DNA of 64,000 nucleotides from Cellulomonas sp. Leaf395 (GCF_001424125.1 NZ_LMQI01000001.1:91662-155661), one strand, 5' to 3'. Shown: positions 9,902 through 19,556, counted from the first letter of the stretch. A program made the numbers and translations. Notes: generated by a model not told the origin, from the sequence alone.

Positions 9902-10701
9902 GCAGCGAGACGACGACGGAGCCACCTGCTCCCACCCGTCGAGAACAGCGCGCGGCCGGCCGGAGCCGCGCCCGTGACGTGTTCTACGGGGTCGTCGGGG
10001 TGATCGGCGAGCTCCTGATCACGCTCGGCGTCCTCCTCTTCGCGTTCCTGCTCTGGCAGCTGTGGTGGACGGACGTCGTCGGGAACCACGCGCAGGCCGA
10101 GATCGTGGCAGAGCTGCCGTTCGAACCCGTGCCGACGGCCACGCCGAGCGCCGGGGCACCCGTCGGACCCGTCATCGCCCCGCCGCGTCGGGACGAGCCG
10201 CCTGTCATGGCGGAGCCGCCGCACGCCACGACGTTCGCGACGATGCAGGTGCCGCGCTGGGTCGGCGAGCCCGAACGACCGATCAGCCAGGGGACCGATC
10301 GGGCGACCGTGCTCGACGTGCTCGGCGTCGGGCACTACGAGGGCACGGCGATGCCCGGCGGCCTCGGCAACTTCGCCGTCGCCGGCCACCGCACCACGTA
10401 CGCCAAGCCCTTCAACCGGGTCGAGGAGCTGCAGGTCGGGGACCCGCTCATCCTCAAGACGACGGACAACGTCTGGTACGTCTACCGCGTGACGTCGACG
10501 CAGATCGTCCCTCCGTCCGCGATCGACGTCATCGCCCCGGTCCCCGGCGACCCCGGCGCGGTGCCTACCGAACGGATGATCACGCTGACCACGTGCCACC
10601 CGATGTACTCAGCCCAGGAACGGTTCATCGTGCACGGAGTCCTGGACTACTGGGCGCCGACCTCGGACGGCATCCCAGCAGAGCTGGCCGGTGGCGCATG
10701 A
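9898..10701 (+). CDS. Class E sortase
   Basis: Membrane transpeptidase of 267 residues that anchors secreted proteins to the cell wall. A single N-terminal membrane segment (about 22-45) is followed by a Pro-rich linker and the sortase barrel. The catalytic triad is visible: His164 in VAGHRTT, Cys233 in LTTCHP, and Arg242 in QERFIVHG. The TLxTC form and the GHYEGTAMPGGLGNFAVAGHR block are typical of actinobacterial class E enzymes, which favour LAxTG-type signals. No protein in this window carries a clear sorting signal, so its substrates are elsewhere. The GTG start overlaps the DUF881 stop. Confidence 0.93.
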   Translation: MSSETTTEPPAPTRREQRAAGRSRARDVFYGVVGVIGELLITLGVLLFAFLLWQLWWTDVVGNHAQAEIVAELPFEPVPTATPSAGAPVGPVIAPPRRDEPPVMAEPPHATTFATMQVPRWVGEPERPISQGTDRATVLDVLGVGHYEGTAMPGGLGNFAVAGHRTTYAKPFNRVEELQVGDPLILKTTDNVWYVYRVTSTQIVPPSAIDVIAPVPGDPGAVPTERMITLTTCHPMYSAQERFIVHGVLDYWAPTSDGIPAELAGGA

Positions 10702-10732
10702 TGGTCACCTGCGTGCGAGACGGAGGACGCTG

Positions 10733-10891
10733 ATGTACGGATGGTTGTGGCACCGGCTGCCCGGACCCGCCGGCGTGCGCGCGCTGATCCTCACGGTCGC
10801 GGCACTGGCCGTGCTGGCGGCCTGCTTCCTGTGGGTGTTCCCGGCGGTCGCGCCGTTCATGCCGTTCAACGAGACCACGGTGGGTGAGTGA
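10733..10891 (+). CDS. Small membrane protein between sortase and pabA
   Basis: A 52-residue protein with one central hydrophobic segment (about 14-38) and a short acidic end (NETTVGE). The ATG at 10733 follows GGAGG by 6 bases. Its stop overlaps the pabA GTG (10888-10891), so it is translationally coupled. Small membrane proteins at this position recur in related actinobacteria; function unknown. Confidence 0.75.
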   Translation: MYGWLWHRLPGPAGVRALILTVAALAVLAACFLWVFPAVAPFMPFNETTVGE

Positions 10892-11526
10892 CAGTGCAGT
10901 CGACAACGCGGATCCTGGTGATCGACAACTACGACTCGTTCGTCTACACGATCGTCGGCTACCTCAACCAGCTGGGTGCCGAGACGGTCGTCGTGCGCAA
11001 CGACGCGGTGCCGCCCGTGGCGGAGCGTGCCGACTTCGACGGCGTCCTGGTGAGCCCTGGCCCGGGGACGCCTGCCGACGCGGGCCAGAGCATGCAGGTC
11101 ATCCGCGACTGCGCGGACGCCGGGCTGCCGATGCTCGGGGTGTGCCTCGGCCACCAGGCGCTCGGTGAGGTGTTCGGTGGCACGGTCACGCACGCTCCCG
11201 AGCTCATGCACGGCAAGACCAGCCAGGTGGAGCACAAGGGCGAAGGCGTGCTGGCGGGACTGCCCGACCCGTTCACCGCCACGCGGTACCACTCTCTCGC
11301 GGTGGTCAACGACACGGTCTCCGACGAGCTGGAGGTCACAGCGACCGCACACGGGATCATCATGGGCCTGCAGCACGTGTCCCTCCCGCTGCACGGCGTG
11401 CAGTTCCACCCCGAGTCTGTGCTGACCGAGGGCGGTCATCGCCTGCTGGCCAACTGGCTCGAGATCTGCGGCGACGACCAGGCCGTGGCGCGCTCCGAAG
11501 GGCTGCACCCGCTCGTCCGCCTCTGA
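10888..11526 (+). CDS. pabA: Anthranilate/aminodeoxychorismate synthase glutamine amidotransferase component
   Basis: A 212-residue class I amidotransferase (TrpG/PabA type) that delivers ammonia from glutamine to a chorismate-using partner. It has the oxyanion motif SPGPGTP, nucleophile Cys in GVCLGHQALGE, and His/Glu in QFHPESVLT. No trpE or pabB lies nearby, so folate versus tryptophan use cannot be decided. In the conserved origin-proximal order the gene is usually called trpG or pabA and may serve both pathways. It starts at GTG 10888, coupled to the small membrane protein, and ends in a strong bidirectional terminator. Confidence 0.92.
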   Translation: MTVQSTTRILVIDNYDSFVYTIVGYLNQLGAETVVVRNDAVPPVAERADFDGVLVSPGPGTPADAGQSMQVIRDCADAGLPMLGVCLGHQALGEVFGGTVTHAPELMHGKTSQVEHKGEGVLAGLPDPFTATRYHSLAVVNDTVSDELEVTATAHGIIMGLQHVSLPLHGVQFHPESVLTEGGHRLLANWLEICGDDQAVARSEGLHPLVRL

Positions 11527-11531
11527 CCGAC

Positions 11532-11569
11532 GACGAAGGGGCCGTCCCAGCCGGGACGGCCCCTTCGTC
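11532..11569. terminator. Bidirectional terminator between pabA and pknB
   Basis: A perfect 17-bp stem (11532-11548 with 11553-11569) and a 4-base loop lie between the convergent ends of pabA and pknB. Confidence 0.85.
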
Positions 11570-11574
11570 ATGCG

Positions 11575-13578
11575 TCAGGTGGTGGTCGGCGTCGGGGCCG
11601 GGTTGTTGTTGTTCCTGCCCGACGGTGCCTTCGCCACATGGATGTCGATCTGCTGGTCCAGCGGGACCTCGTCGCCCGACGTCGGATCCGTCCGGATCAC
11701 GGTGCCGGCCGGGGCTTCCGACTCGTCGTCGATGCGGTTGAAGTTCGTCAGCCCGAGCCCCTGCAGCTGCTGCACCGCCTGCTCGTACGTCTTGCCCACC
11801 AGGTCGTTCGGGATGGTCGCCGTGGTGGGCGCGGTGGCGATCTCGAGGTTGATCACCCGGCCCTGCTTGACCGGCGTGCCGGCGGGGACGTCCTGGCTGA
11901 CGACCGTGTCGGGAGTCTGGGTGCTCTCGACCGGCGACGTGTTGACCTGCAGCTTGGCGTCGTTGAGGAGGGTGGTCGCCTCGGCCTTCGTCTTGCCCGT
12001 CACGTCCGGGACCAGCACGTTGCCCGTGGACACGAAGAGCGTGACGGACGAGCCGGCGGTGACCGACGTGCCCTCGGGGGGCTCCGTCTTGGTGACCTGG
12101 CCCTGCGGGAAGGCGGGGTTGTCGTCGTCCTCACGGTTGGCCGAGACGGTGAGACCCGCCTCCGTCAGGATGTCGGTCGCTTCCTGCTCTGTCCGACCGG
12201 CGACGGACGGAACAGCGAGGCTGGAGGGTCCGGTCGAGACGAAGGCCGTCACGGTCGACTCCTTCTCGACGTCTGTGCCCTCCGCCGGGTCGGTCCGGAT
12301 GACGAGGCCGACCGCGACCGTGTCGCTCGCTTCGTCGGCGCGTTCGTAGAGCAGGTCCGCCTCGGTGATCATGGTCCTGGCCTCGGCCTCGGTCAGACCG
12401 ACGACCGTCGGCACCGGCACGGTCGTCTCCGGCGTCTCCCGGTTGTTCGCGATCAGCAACGCCACGATCCCCGCCACCGCGAGCACGGCGATCGCGATCA
12501 GCAACGGCAGCAGCCACGGCCGCTTCTTGCCCTCGTCCTCGTCGTCCAGCCCGTCGGCGGTGGCGACGGCCGCACCGGTCGACCCCCACGGCGAGGTTGC
12601 CGCCGGCATCGTCTGCGTCGTCGCGACCGGCGGAGCCATCAGCTGCGTGGCCTCGGTGGCGGGCGTCGCGACCAGCGCCGCGGCGGCGAGCGCCCCGACT
12701 GCCGGTGCGCCCACGGCCCCGCCGCGCACGGCGGCCTCCAGGTCGGAGCGGAACTCGGCGGCGCTGGAGTAGCGGGAGTCGCGCTCCTTGGCCAGGGCCT
12801 TGAGCGTGATGCGGTCCAGCGAGTCCGGGACGTCCGAGGCGAACGTCGACGGCACCGGCGCTGCCTCACGGACGTGCTGGTAGGCCACGGCCACGGGCGA
12901 GTCACCGGTGAACGGCGGACGGCCGGTGAGCAGCTCGAAGAGCAGGCAGCCGGTGGAGTACAGGTCGGAGCGGGCGTCCACGGTCTCGCCGCGCGCCTGC
13001 TCCGGCGAGAGGTACTGCGCCGTGCCGATGACGGCCTGCGTCTGGGTCATGGTCGCGGCGGAGTCGGCCATCGCACGGGCGATGCCGAAGTCCATGACCT
13101 TGACAGCGCCCGTCGGGGTGAGCATGACGTTGGCGGGCTTGATGTCGCGGTGCACGATGCCCGCGTGGTGCGAGTACTCCAGCGCCGAGAGCACGCCGGC
13201 CGTGATCTCCACGGCCTCCTCGATGGGCACCGCGTGGCCGTCGCGCAGGATGTCGCGGACGGTGTGGCCCTCGACGTACTCCATGACGATGAACGGGACG
13301 TGCGCGACGACGCCGGTCGGCTCCGTGAAGACGTCCTCGCCGGTGTCGTAGACCGAGACGATCGCGGGGTGGTTCAGCGCGGCGGCGGACTGCGCCTCGC
13401 GGCGGAACCGGTTCTGGAAGGACGGGTCCCGCGCCAGGTCGGACCGCAGGATCTTGATGGCCACCGTGCGGCCGAGTCGGGTGTCGTGGCCGATGTGCAC
13501 CTCGGCCATGCCACCGCGGCCGATGAGCTCGCCGACCTCGTACCGTCCTGCGAGGGTGCGGGATCCGTCGTCCACCAC
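11575..13578 (-). CDS. pknB: Serine/threonine protein kinase with four PASTA domains
   Basis: Membrane receptor kinase of 667 residues that controls peptidoglycan synthesis and division. The kinase domain (about 8-270) has the Gly loop IGRGGMAEVH, the catalytic loop HRDIKPANVM, DFG in VMDFGIAR and the activation segment GTAQYLSPEQ. A juxtamembrane Ala/Pro-rich region, a membrane helix (PWLLPLLIAIAVLAVAGIVALLI) and four extracellular PASTA repeats follow, ending in NNNNPAPTPTTT. PASTA repeats bind muropeptide or lipid II. The GTG at 13578 shares its G with the pknA stop TAG; AAGGA precedes it. It is the last gene of the fhaA-to-pknB operon. Confidence 0.95.
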   Translation of the reverse strand: MVDDGSRTLAGRYEVGELIGRGGMAEVHIGHDTRLGRTVAIKILRSDLARDPSFQNRFRREAQSAAALNHPAIVSVYDTGEDVFTEPTGVVAHVPFIVMEYVEGHTVRDILRDGHAVPIEEAVEITAGVLSALEYSHHAGIVHRDIKPANVMLTPTGAVKVMDFGIARAMADSAATMTQTQAVIGTAQYLSPEQARGETVDARSDLYSTGCLLFELLTGRPPFTGDSPVAVAYQHVREAAPVPSTFASDVPDSLDRITLKALAKERDSRYSSAAEFRSDLEAAVRGGAVGAPAVGALAAAALVATPATEATQLMAPPVATTQTMPAATSPWGSTGAAVATADGLDDEDEGKKRPWLLPLLIAIAVLAVAGIVALLIANNRETPETTVPVPTVVGLTEAEARTMITEADLLYERADEASDTVAVGLVIRTDPAEGTDVEKESTVTAFVSTGPSSLAVPSVAGRTEQEATDILTEAGLTVSANREDDDNPAFPQGQVTKTEPPEGTSVTAGSSVTLFVSTGNVLVPDVTGKTKAEATTLLNDAKLQVNTSPVESTQTPDTVVSQDVPAGTPVKQGRVINLEIATAPTTATIPNDLVGKTYEQAVQQLQGLGLTNFNRIDDESEAPAGTVIRTDPTSGDEVPLDQQIDIHVAKAPSGRNNNNPAPTPTTT

Positions 13579-14828
13579 TAGGCGTCCTTTGCTTCCGTCG
13601 ATGCGGGGTCTGCGGCGAACGCTACCGACCCGTTGTCGGTGATCATCCCATCCGGGGCATCTGCACGAGGGTAGTGGCCCGCCGAGGCCACCAGCCGGGT
13701 TGCGCCGTCGTGCGGTCCGTCCGCCCTGGTGATCTTCGCCGCGAGGGCTGCACCGAGGAGGCCGATCAGCAGCAGGACCAGCGCGAGGAGCGGCCACGAC
13801 AGCCGTCCGGAGCGGCCGAGACGCACCCCCGTGGTCGTCGATGCCCGCCGGGCTGCCGCGCGGCCCGACGGTTCCTCGGCGCGGCGTGTCCGCCGCGGCG
13901 GGTACGACGGCGGAGCACCGACCGGGACGTCTGCCGAGGTGGACGCCGTCGCGAACGTGTCCGGGGTGCGCTGGACCTTCGTGACCAGGACGGGGACCCC
14001 GGAGGGCGGCGTGCGCGGGACCAGCCGGTCCAGCAGCTGCGCCAGCTCCTCACCGGACGCCGGCCGTGCGGTCGGCTCCTTGGACAGCAGCCGCAGGACG
14101 AGGGCGGCCAGCGGCCTGTCGACGGTCGCGGGCAGTGGCGGGACGGCGTCGTTCACGTGGGCCACGGCGATGTCGACCGCCGTCGGACCGGTGAAGGGCC
14201 GGTGGCCGACGAGGGCCTCGTACGCGATGATCCCCAACGAGTACAGGTCGGACAGCGGGGTCGCGGGCTTGCCGACGGCCTGCTCCGGCGACAGGTACTG
14301 GGCGGTCCCCATCACCATGCCCGTCGCCGTCATCGCCAGCTGGTTGCGCGCCAGGGAGACCCCGAAGTCGGTGATCTTCACGCGGCCGCCGCGGCCCAGC
14401 AGGATGTTGCCCGGCTTGACGTCCCGGTGCACCACGCCCGCCAGGTGCGCCGCGTGCAGGGCGCGGGCCGTCTGCGCGAGGATCGGCAACAGGCGACGGG
14501 TGGGCAGCACGGGCTCGCGCTCGAGCAGGTCGGACAGGGGCTCGCCGACGACCAGTTCCATGATCAGGAAGCCGGAGCCCTCCTGCTCGCCGTAGTCGAA
14601 CAGCTGTGCGATGTTCGGGTGCGACAGGGACGCGGAGTTGCGCGCCTCGGTGCGGAACCGTTCGAGGAAGCCACGGTCACCGGCGAACTCCGAGCGCAGC
14701 ACCTTGACCGCGACCGGGCGGGCGAGAGCGTCGTCGTACCCCTCCCACACCTCGCCCATGCCACCGACGGCGATCTGCCGGACCAGCCGGTAGCGCTCGC
14801 CGAGCAGGAGACCCGATGCCGTCTTCAC
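13578..14828 (-). CDS. pknA: Serine/threonine protein kinase PknA
   Basis: Kinase of 416 residues. The kinase domain (about 10-270) has AVGGMGEVWEGYD, VHRDVKPGNILL, ITDFGVS and GTAQYLSPEQ; a disordered Arg/Ser-rich linker and one membrane helix (LSWPLLALVLLLIGLLGAALA) follow, then a short external tail of about 50 residues without PASTA repeats. In actinobacteria PknA and PknB act together on cell shape and division targets such as Wag31 and FhaA. The GTG at 14828 overlaps the pbpA stop (GTGA), so it is translationally coupled. The longer open frame upstream lies inside pbpA and is not used. Confidence 0.94.
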   Translation of the reverse strand: MKTASGLLLGERYRLVRQIAVGGMGEVWEGYDDALARPVAVKVLRSEFAGDRGFLERFRTEARNSASLSHPNIAQLFDYGEQEGSGFLIMELVVGEPLSDLLEREPVLPTRRLLPILAQTARALHAAHLAGVVHRDVKPGNILLGRGGRVKITDFGVSLARNQLAMTATGMVMGTAQYLSPEQAVGKPATPLSDLYSLGIIAYEALVGHRPFTGPTAVDIAVAHVNDAVPPLPATVDRPLAALVLRLLSKEPTARPASGEELAQLLDRLVPRTPPSGVPVLVTKVQRTPDTFATASTSADVPVGAPPSYPPRRTRRAEEPSGRAAARRASTTTGVRLGRSGRLSWPLLALVLLLIGLLGAALAAKITRADGPHDGATRLVASAGHYPRADAPDGMITDNGSVAFAADPASTEAKDA

Positions 14829-16276
14829 GATCCCAGCACCGCCTCGATGACGGCCTTCGCGATGGGGGCCGCGACCCGTCCGCCGGTCGCCTCGTTGCCC
14901 GCGTTCCCCCCGTGCTCGACGATCACCGCGACCGCCACGCGCGGGGCGTCGGCGGGGGCGAACGCGGTGAACCACGCGTGCGGCGCCTGACCGTCTGCCG
15001 TCTGCGCGGTGCCTGTCTTGCCGGCCACCTGGACGCCGGGGATCTGCGCGGCTTCGCCCGAGCCGTTCTCGACGACCCCGATCATCATGGTCCGCAGCGA
15101 GTCGGCGGTCCCCGGGGACGTGGCCGTCGAGTACAGCGTCGGCTCCGTCTCGTACACGCGGTGCAGGTCCGCCGAGCGGACCGTCTGCACGAGGTACGGC
15201 GTCATCAGCTGGCCCTGGTTCGCGATCGCCGCGGACACCATCGCCATCTGGATCGGCGTCGCCTGCACGTCGCGCTGCCCGATGGCGGACTGGGCCGTGA
15301 CGGGCACGTCCATGTCCTCGGGGAACACGCTCTCGGCCACCAGCATGGGGATGGTGAGGTCGGGATCGTTGAACCCGAAGCGCTCTGCCTGCGTGAGCAG
15401 CGCGTCGGAGCCCACGTCCATGCCGAGCTGCGCGAACGACGTGTTGCAGGAGATGCGCAGCGCGTCGGACAGCGTGATCGGGTCGGCGCCGCAGCCACCC
15501 CCGCCGAAGTTGCCGATCGTCGCGGACGTCTGCGGCAGCGTCAGCCGGACCGGGGCGGGCAGGGTGCTGTCGGGCGTGAACTGGCCGCTCTCGAGCGCCG
15601 CCGCGGCCGTGACCAGCTTGAACGTCGAACCGGGCGGGTAGCGCTCCTGCGTCGCGTTGCTGCGCAGCGGGTTGCCCTCGGCGGCGTCCAGCTCCTGGTA
15701 GGCGGCGCTCGCGGCGGTGATGTCGTGCGACGCGAGCACGTTCGGGTCGAAGCCCGGCGTCGAGACGAGGGCGAGGATCTTGCCGGTCGACGGCTCGATC
15801 GCGACGACGGCACCCTGCTGGCCGGCCAGGCCGTCGAAGGCCGCCTGCTGTGCGGCGGGGTTGATCGTCGTCTCGACCGCCGCCCCCTCCGGCTGGCTCC
15901 CGGTGATCAGGTCGCGGATGCGGGAGAAGAACAGGCGGTCCCCGCGGCCGGTCAGCTCTTCGTTCGCGGCCCGCTCCAGCTGCGAGCGGCCGTTCACCAC
16001 GGAGTAGAAGCCCGTGACGGCGGAGTAGAGGTCCCCGTTGGTGTACGACCGCTGGTAGCCGTAGGCGTCCTCGACCTTCGTGGAGAGCGCGATGGCCTCA
16101 CCGGCGACGACGATCGGTCCGCGGGCGTTGCCGAACTCGCGGTACAGCGTGCGGACGTTGCGGCTGTCGTTGTTGAGGCGCTCGGCCTGGACGTACTGCA
16201 CCCAGGTGGCGCTGGCCATGAGGCCCACGAACATGACAAGGACGACCGTGGCGAGGCGGCGCAGCGGGGTGTTCAT
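14825..16276 (-). CDS. pbpA: Class B penicillin-binding protein PbpA
   Basis: Transpeptidase of 483 residues that cross-links peptidoglycan. It has an N-terminal membrane anchor (TVVLVMFVGLMASATWVQYV), a dimerisation-like region, and a C-terminal transpeptidase domain with the three active-site motifs STFK (serine nucleophile, in PPGSTFKLV), SCN (RISCNTSF) and KTGT (GKTGTAQTADG). It overlaps rodA by four bases (ATGA at 16273-16276); the pair is the usual glycosyltransferase-transpeptidase couple of elongation or septal wall synthesis. Start ATG. Confidence 0.95.
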   Translation of the reverse strand: MNTPLRRLATVVLVMFVGLMASATWVQYVQAERLNNDSRNVRTLYREFGNARGPIVVAGEAIALSTKVEDAYGYQRSYTNGDLYSAVTGFYSVVNGRSQLERAANEELTGRGDRLFFSRIRDLITGSQPEGAAVETTINPAAQQAAFDGLAGQQGAVVAIEPSTGKILALVSTPGFDPNVLASHDITAASAAYQELDAAEGNPLRSNATQERYPPGSTFKLVTAAAALESGQFTPDSTLPAPVRLTLPQTSATIGNFGGGGCGADPITLSDALRISCNTSFAQLGMDVGSDALLTQAERFGFNDPDLTIPMLVAESVFPEDMDVPVTAQSAIGQRDVQATPIQMAMVSAAIANQGQLMTPYLVQTVRSADLHRVYETEPTLYSTATSPGTADSLRTMMIGVVENGSGEAAQIPGVQVAGKTGTAQTADGQAPHAWFTAFAPADAPRVAVAVIVEHGGNAGNEATGGRVAAPIAKAVIEAVLGS

Positions 16277-17703
16277 CGCACCCCTCGCATGACCTCGGTC
16301 AGCTGGTCGTCGTCGCCGACCGCCGGGGTGCCCGCGACGGGCGTCAGCGTCGGCTTCATCGACGGTGCCGGTCGCCGGGCCTCGTCGGAGATCCGCAGCA
16401 GCAGGGCGACGATCACCCAGTTGGCGACGAGCGACGAGCCGCCGTACGCGATGAACGGCGTGGTCAGACCCGTGAGCGGGATGATCCGGGTGACGCCGCC
16501 CACCACGACGAACGTCTGGAGCGCCACGATGAACGCCAGACCACCCGCCAGGAGCTTGCCGAAGCCGTCGCGCACCCCGATCGCCGTGCGCATGCCGCGC
16601 TCCGTGAGGATCGCGTAGAAGAGCAGGATCGCGAGCAGCCCGGTCAGGCCCAGCTCCTCACCCAGGGACGCGACGATGAAGTCCGACTCCGCGAACGGCA
16701 CCAGGTCCGGGCGGCCCTGCCCCCACCCGGTGCCGAACAGGCCGCCGCTGGCCATGCCGAACAGCCCGCGCACCAGCTGCCCCGAACCGCCCGGGCTCTG
16801 GTCGAAGACGGCGGGGTCGAACGCGTGCAGCCAGGCGTCGAACCGCGCTCCGACGTGGGCGAACGTGCTGGCGGCGACGATCGCCCCCAGGACGAACAGG
16901 AGCAGCCCGATGACCACCCAGCTGAGTCGTTCGGTGGCGAGGTACAGCATGGCGACGAACAGGCCGAAGAACAGCAGCGAGGTCCCGAGGTCGCGCTCGA
17001 GGACGAGGACCGCCACCGACGCACCCCAGACGATGAGGATCGGGCCGAGGTCCCGTGGGCGTGGCAGCTGGAGACCCAGCACCTTCGGCCCGGCGAGCGC
17101 GAGGGTGTCGCGATGGGTGACCAGGTAGCCGGCGAAGAAGATGGCGAACGCGATCTTGGCGAACTCCGCGGGCTGGAAACCGACCCCGCCGACGCGCACC
17201 CAGATGCTGGCTCCGTTGATGCTGACGCCCAACCCCGGGACCAGCGGTAGCAGGACGAGAACCAGACCGGCGATCATCGCGGTGTAGGTGTACCGCCTCA
17301 GCGTGCGGTGGTCCCGCAGCAGGATGATGACGGCCGCGGCGAGGACCACCGAGACCGCCGTCCACACCAGCTGACGCTGCGCGAACGTGTCCTCACGACC
17401 CCGCGCCGCGTACGCGAAGTCGATCCGGTAGATCATCGCGAGGCCGATGCCGTTCAGCGCCACCGTGATCGGCAGGATCACCGGGTCCGCGAACGGGGCA
17501 CGCCACCGCAGCACCAGGTGGATGCCGATCGCGAGGGCCGCCATGCCGACCCCATAGCCGATCACGTCGGGCGGCACCTCGTCGGTGGTGCCGATGCCGG
17601 CGAGCGCGTACGACGCCACGCCGATGGCGAGCGCGAGCAGCAGCAGGCCCAGCTCGACACCCCGGCCGGCCCGCACCCGGTGCGGCTGGACGGTAGCCAT
17701 CAC
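16273..17703 (-). CDS. rodA: SEDS-family peptidoglycan glycosyltransferase RodA/FtsW
   Basis: A polytopic membrane protein of 476 residues with about 12 hydrophobic segments. It belongs to the shape/elongation/division/sporulation family that polymerises lipid II. Family features include the IWVRVGGVGFQPAEFAKIAFAIFFAGYL block, ERDLGTSLLFFGLFVAMLY with a conserved Asp, and the C-terminal GVTRIIPLTGLTTPFIAYGGSS signature. It is coupled to pbpA downstream and to pstP upstream, whose stop overlaps or adjoins its ATG within a few bases. Confidence 0.95.
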   Translation of the reverse strand: MMATVQPHRVRAGRGVELGLLLLALAIGVASYALAGIGTTDEVPPDVIGYGVGMAALAIGIHLVLRWRAPFADPVILPITVALNGIGLAMIYRIDFAYAARGREDTFAQRQLVWTAVSVVLAAAVIILLRDHRTLRRYTYTAMIAGLVLVLLPLVPGLGVSINGASIWVRVGGVGFQPAEFAKIAFAIFFAGYLVTHRDTLALAGPKVLGLQLPRPRDLGPILIVWGASVAVLVLERDLGTSLLFFGLFVAMLYLATERLSWVVIGLLLFVLGAIVAASTFAHVGARFDAWLHAFDPAVFDQSPGGSGQLVRGLFGMASGGLFGTGWGQGRPDLVPFAESDFIVASLGEELGLTGLLAILLFYAILTERGMRTAIGVRDGFGKLLAGGLAFIVALQTFVVVGGVTRIIPLTGLTTPFIAYGGSSLVANWVIVALLLRISDEARRPAPSMKPTLTPVAGTPAVGDDDQLTEVMRGVR

Positions 17704-17710
17704 TCGCGGC

Positions 17711-19024
17711 TCACGGTGTGGCCGTCCCGGACGGGACGGGCGTGGCGGTCGGGGTGGTCGAGGTGGGGGTCGGTCGCGGCGACGGAGCGATGTCCTCCTC
17801 GAGCATCGCGACCAGGCCGCGGGCGTCGTCGAGGGAGTCGGCGTGGATAGTCTGCTCCACGCGCTCCTGCAGGTAGCGCGAGTCGAGGTCCTCCACCGAC
17901 GTCCCGGTGCGTTCCACCACGGAGGACAGGGCGATCGGGCCCAGCGTCTGCGGGAGACCGCGGTAGATCACGACCTCGTCGTCGTCGACTCCCACGTAGT
18001 ACTGCGTCTGCGTCCAGCTGTACGCGACCAGCGCGGCGCCGATGACGACTGCGGCGATCCCCAGCCACACGACGACCGTCCGCCAGCGACGCGGGGCCGG
18101 CGGTTGCTCGTCCTCGTCGGTCACGGCCTCGGCCGGGGCGCCCTCCTGCGCGTCGCCGTCCACCTGGGCGGCCCGCGCCAGCCCTGCGGCCCGTGCCGCA
18201 GGGCTGGCAGCGGCGGCCGTCGGGTCGTTGCGGCTCAGTGCCGCGGCGCCCACCACCGTCGCGTTCGTCGTCGGGCCCTCGCCGTCGGCGACGTCGTCGA
18301 GCTCCACCACGTCCGCGAGCACGACCGTGATGTTGTCCCCGCCGCCGGCCCGCAGCGCCAGCTGGACCAGCCGGTCCGCGCACGCGTCGACGTCGGCGAT
18401 CGTCGCCATCGTCTCCTCGATCGTCTCCGCGCTCACGAAGCCCGACAGGCCGTCCGAGCACAGCAGCCACCGGTCGCCCCGGCGCGCCTCCCGGACCGAC
18501 AGGTCAGGGGTCACCTCCGGGTCGAAGTCGCCCAGCACGCGCATCACGACCGACCGCTGCGGGTGGTGCTCCGCCTCCTCGGGCGTGATCCGGCCGATGT
18601 CCACCAGGTGCTGCACGAACGTGTGGTCGGTGGTGACCTGCGTGAGGACGCCGTCGCGCATCAGGTACCCGCGCGAGTCGCCCAGGTGCACCATCGCGAG
18701 CTTGTTGCCGGCCCGCAGGATGGCGAGCACCGTCGTGCCCATGCCGCTCAGCTCCGGGTCGGCGTCGCTGCGCGCGATGATCTCGTCGCGGGCGTCGGCG
18801 AGCGCGGTCTCCAGCTGGTCCAGCGCATCGTCGGGACCGTGCGACTCGCCGTCGAGCGGTGCGAACGCGGCGACAGCGACCGAGGACGCGACATCGCCAC
18901 CCGCATGCCCGCCCATGCCGTCCGCGACCATGAGCAGGTGCGGACCGGCGTACGCCGAGTCCTGGTTGTTGGAGCGCACGAGCCCGACATCGGACCGCGC
19001 CGCATATCTGAGTGCGACGGACAC
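17711..19024 (-). CDS. pstP: PP2C-family Ser/Thr phosphatase PstP
   Basis: Membrane phosphatase of 437 residues that reverses PknA/PknB phosphorylation. The PP2C domain (about 1-235) shows RSNNQDS, VADGMGGHAGGDVAS (metal-binding Asp), VHLGDSRGYL, LLCSDGL and GGGDNITVVL. A linker, one membrane segment (VVVWLGIAAVVIGAALVAYSW) and an external domain follow, ending in a Pro/Thr-rich tail. The GTG at 19024 lies 5 bases past the fhaB stop and is preceded by AGAGG. Operon with fhaB upstream and rodA downstream. Confidence 0.95.
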   Translation of the reverse strand: MSVALRYAARSDVGLVRSNNQDSAYAGPHLLMVADGMGGHAGGDVASSVAVAAFAPLDGESHGPDDALDQLETALADARDEIIARSDADPELSGMGTTVLAILRAGNKLAMVHLGDSRGYLMRDGVLTQVTTDHTFVQHLVDIGRITPEEAEHHPQRSVVMRVLGDFDPEVTPDLSVREARRGDRWLLCSDGLSGFVSAETIEETMATIADVDACADRLVQLALRAGGGDNITVVLADVVELDDVADGEGPTTNATVVGAAALSRNDPTAAAASPAARAAGLARAAQVDGDAQEGAPAEAVTDEDEQPPAPRRWRTVVVWLGIAAVVIGAALVAYSWTQTQYYVGVDDDEVVIYRGLPQTLGPIALSSVVERTGTSVEDLDSRYLQERVEQTIHADSLDDARGLVAMLEEDIAPSPRPTPTSTTPTATPVPSGTATP

Positions 19025-19028
19025 CGGG

Positions 19029-19547
19029 TTACCTCTGCAGCTCGAGAACGCTCTGGCCCACGCGGACGGGTGTACCCGTCGGGACGGGAGTCGGAGCCTC
19101 GACGCGCTGGTCCGCCACGAATGTCCCGTTCGTCGACCCGAGGTCCTCGACGAACCACTGGCCGCCCTGCGGGAAGATCCGCGCGTGCCGCGACGACGAG
19201 TAGTCGTCGTCCAGGACTAGCGTGCAGCCCGGTGCGCGGCCGATGAGCACAGCCGACGTACCCAGGGGGACGATCGTGCCGCGCAGCGGACCCTCGGTCA
19301 CGACGAGCCGACCGGGCCCGCTCCCGCCGCGCGCTGAACGGGGGACGCGGGCCGGCGCCCCCTCGGGCTTGGTGGGTTCGGTCGCGACCGACGCAGCTGC
19401 CGCTGCAGGGACGGCCTTGCGACGACGCCTGTCCGTGATGCGCGTCCCGTACAGGTCGCGGCGCAGCACACCGATGGCGAAGAGCACGAGCACCCACAGC
19501 AGAGCCAGGTAACCCAGCCGGAGCAGGGTGATCGTCAGTTCACTCAT
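19029..19547 (-). CDS. fhaB: FHA domain protein FhaB (FipA)
   Basis: A 172-residue protein with an N-terminal membrane segment (LLRLGYLALLWVLVLFAIGVL) and a C-terminal FHA domain (about 85-165) that binds phosphothreonine; the conserved residues are GR in IGRAP, SSxRH in YSSSRHARI and STNGT. FHA proteins here recruit divisome parts after phosphorylation by PknA/PknB. It is the second gene of the operon, 9 bases after fhaA. Start ATG. Confidence 0.94.
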   Translation of the reverse strand: MSELTITLLRLGYLALLWVLVLFAIGVLRRDLYGTRITDRRRRKAVPAAAAASVATEPTKPEGAPARVPRSARGGSGPGRLVVTEGPLRGTIVPLGTSAVLIGRAPGCTLVLDDDYSSSRHARIFPQGGQWFVEDLGSTNGTFVADQRVEAPTPVPTGTPVRVGQSVLELQR

Positions 19548-19556
19548 GTGCCGGCG

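Noticed and set aside
10888..11526. Tryptophan operon gene trpG
   Set aside because: No trpE, trpD or trpC nearby; the position is the conserved origin-proximal place of pabA/trpG, so the pathway was left open.
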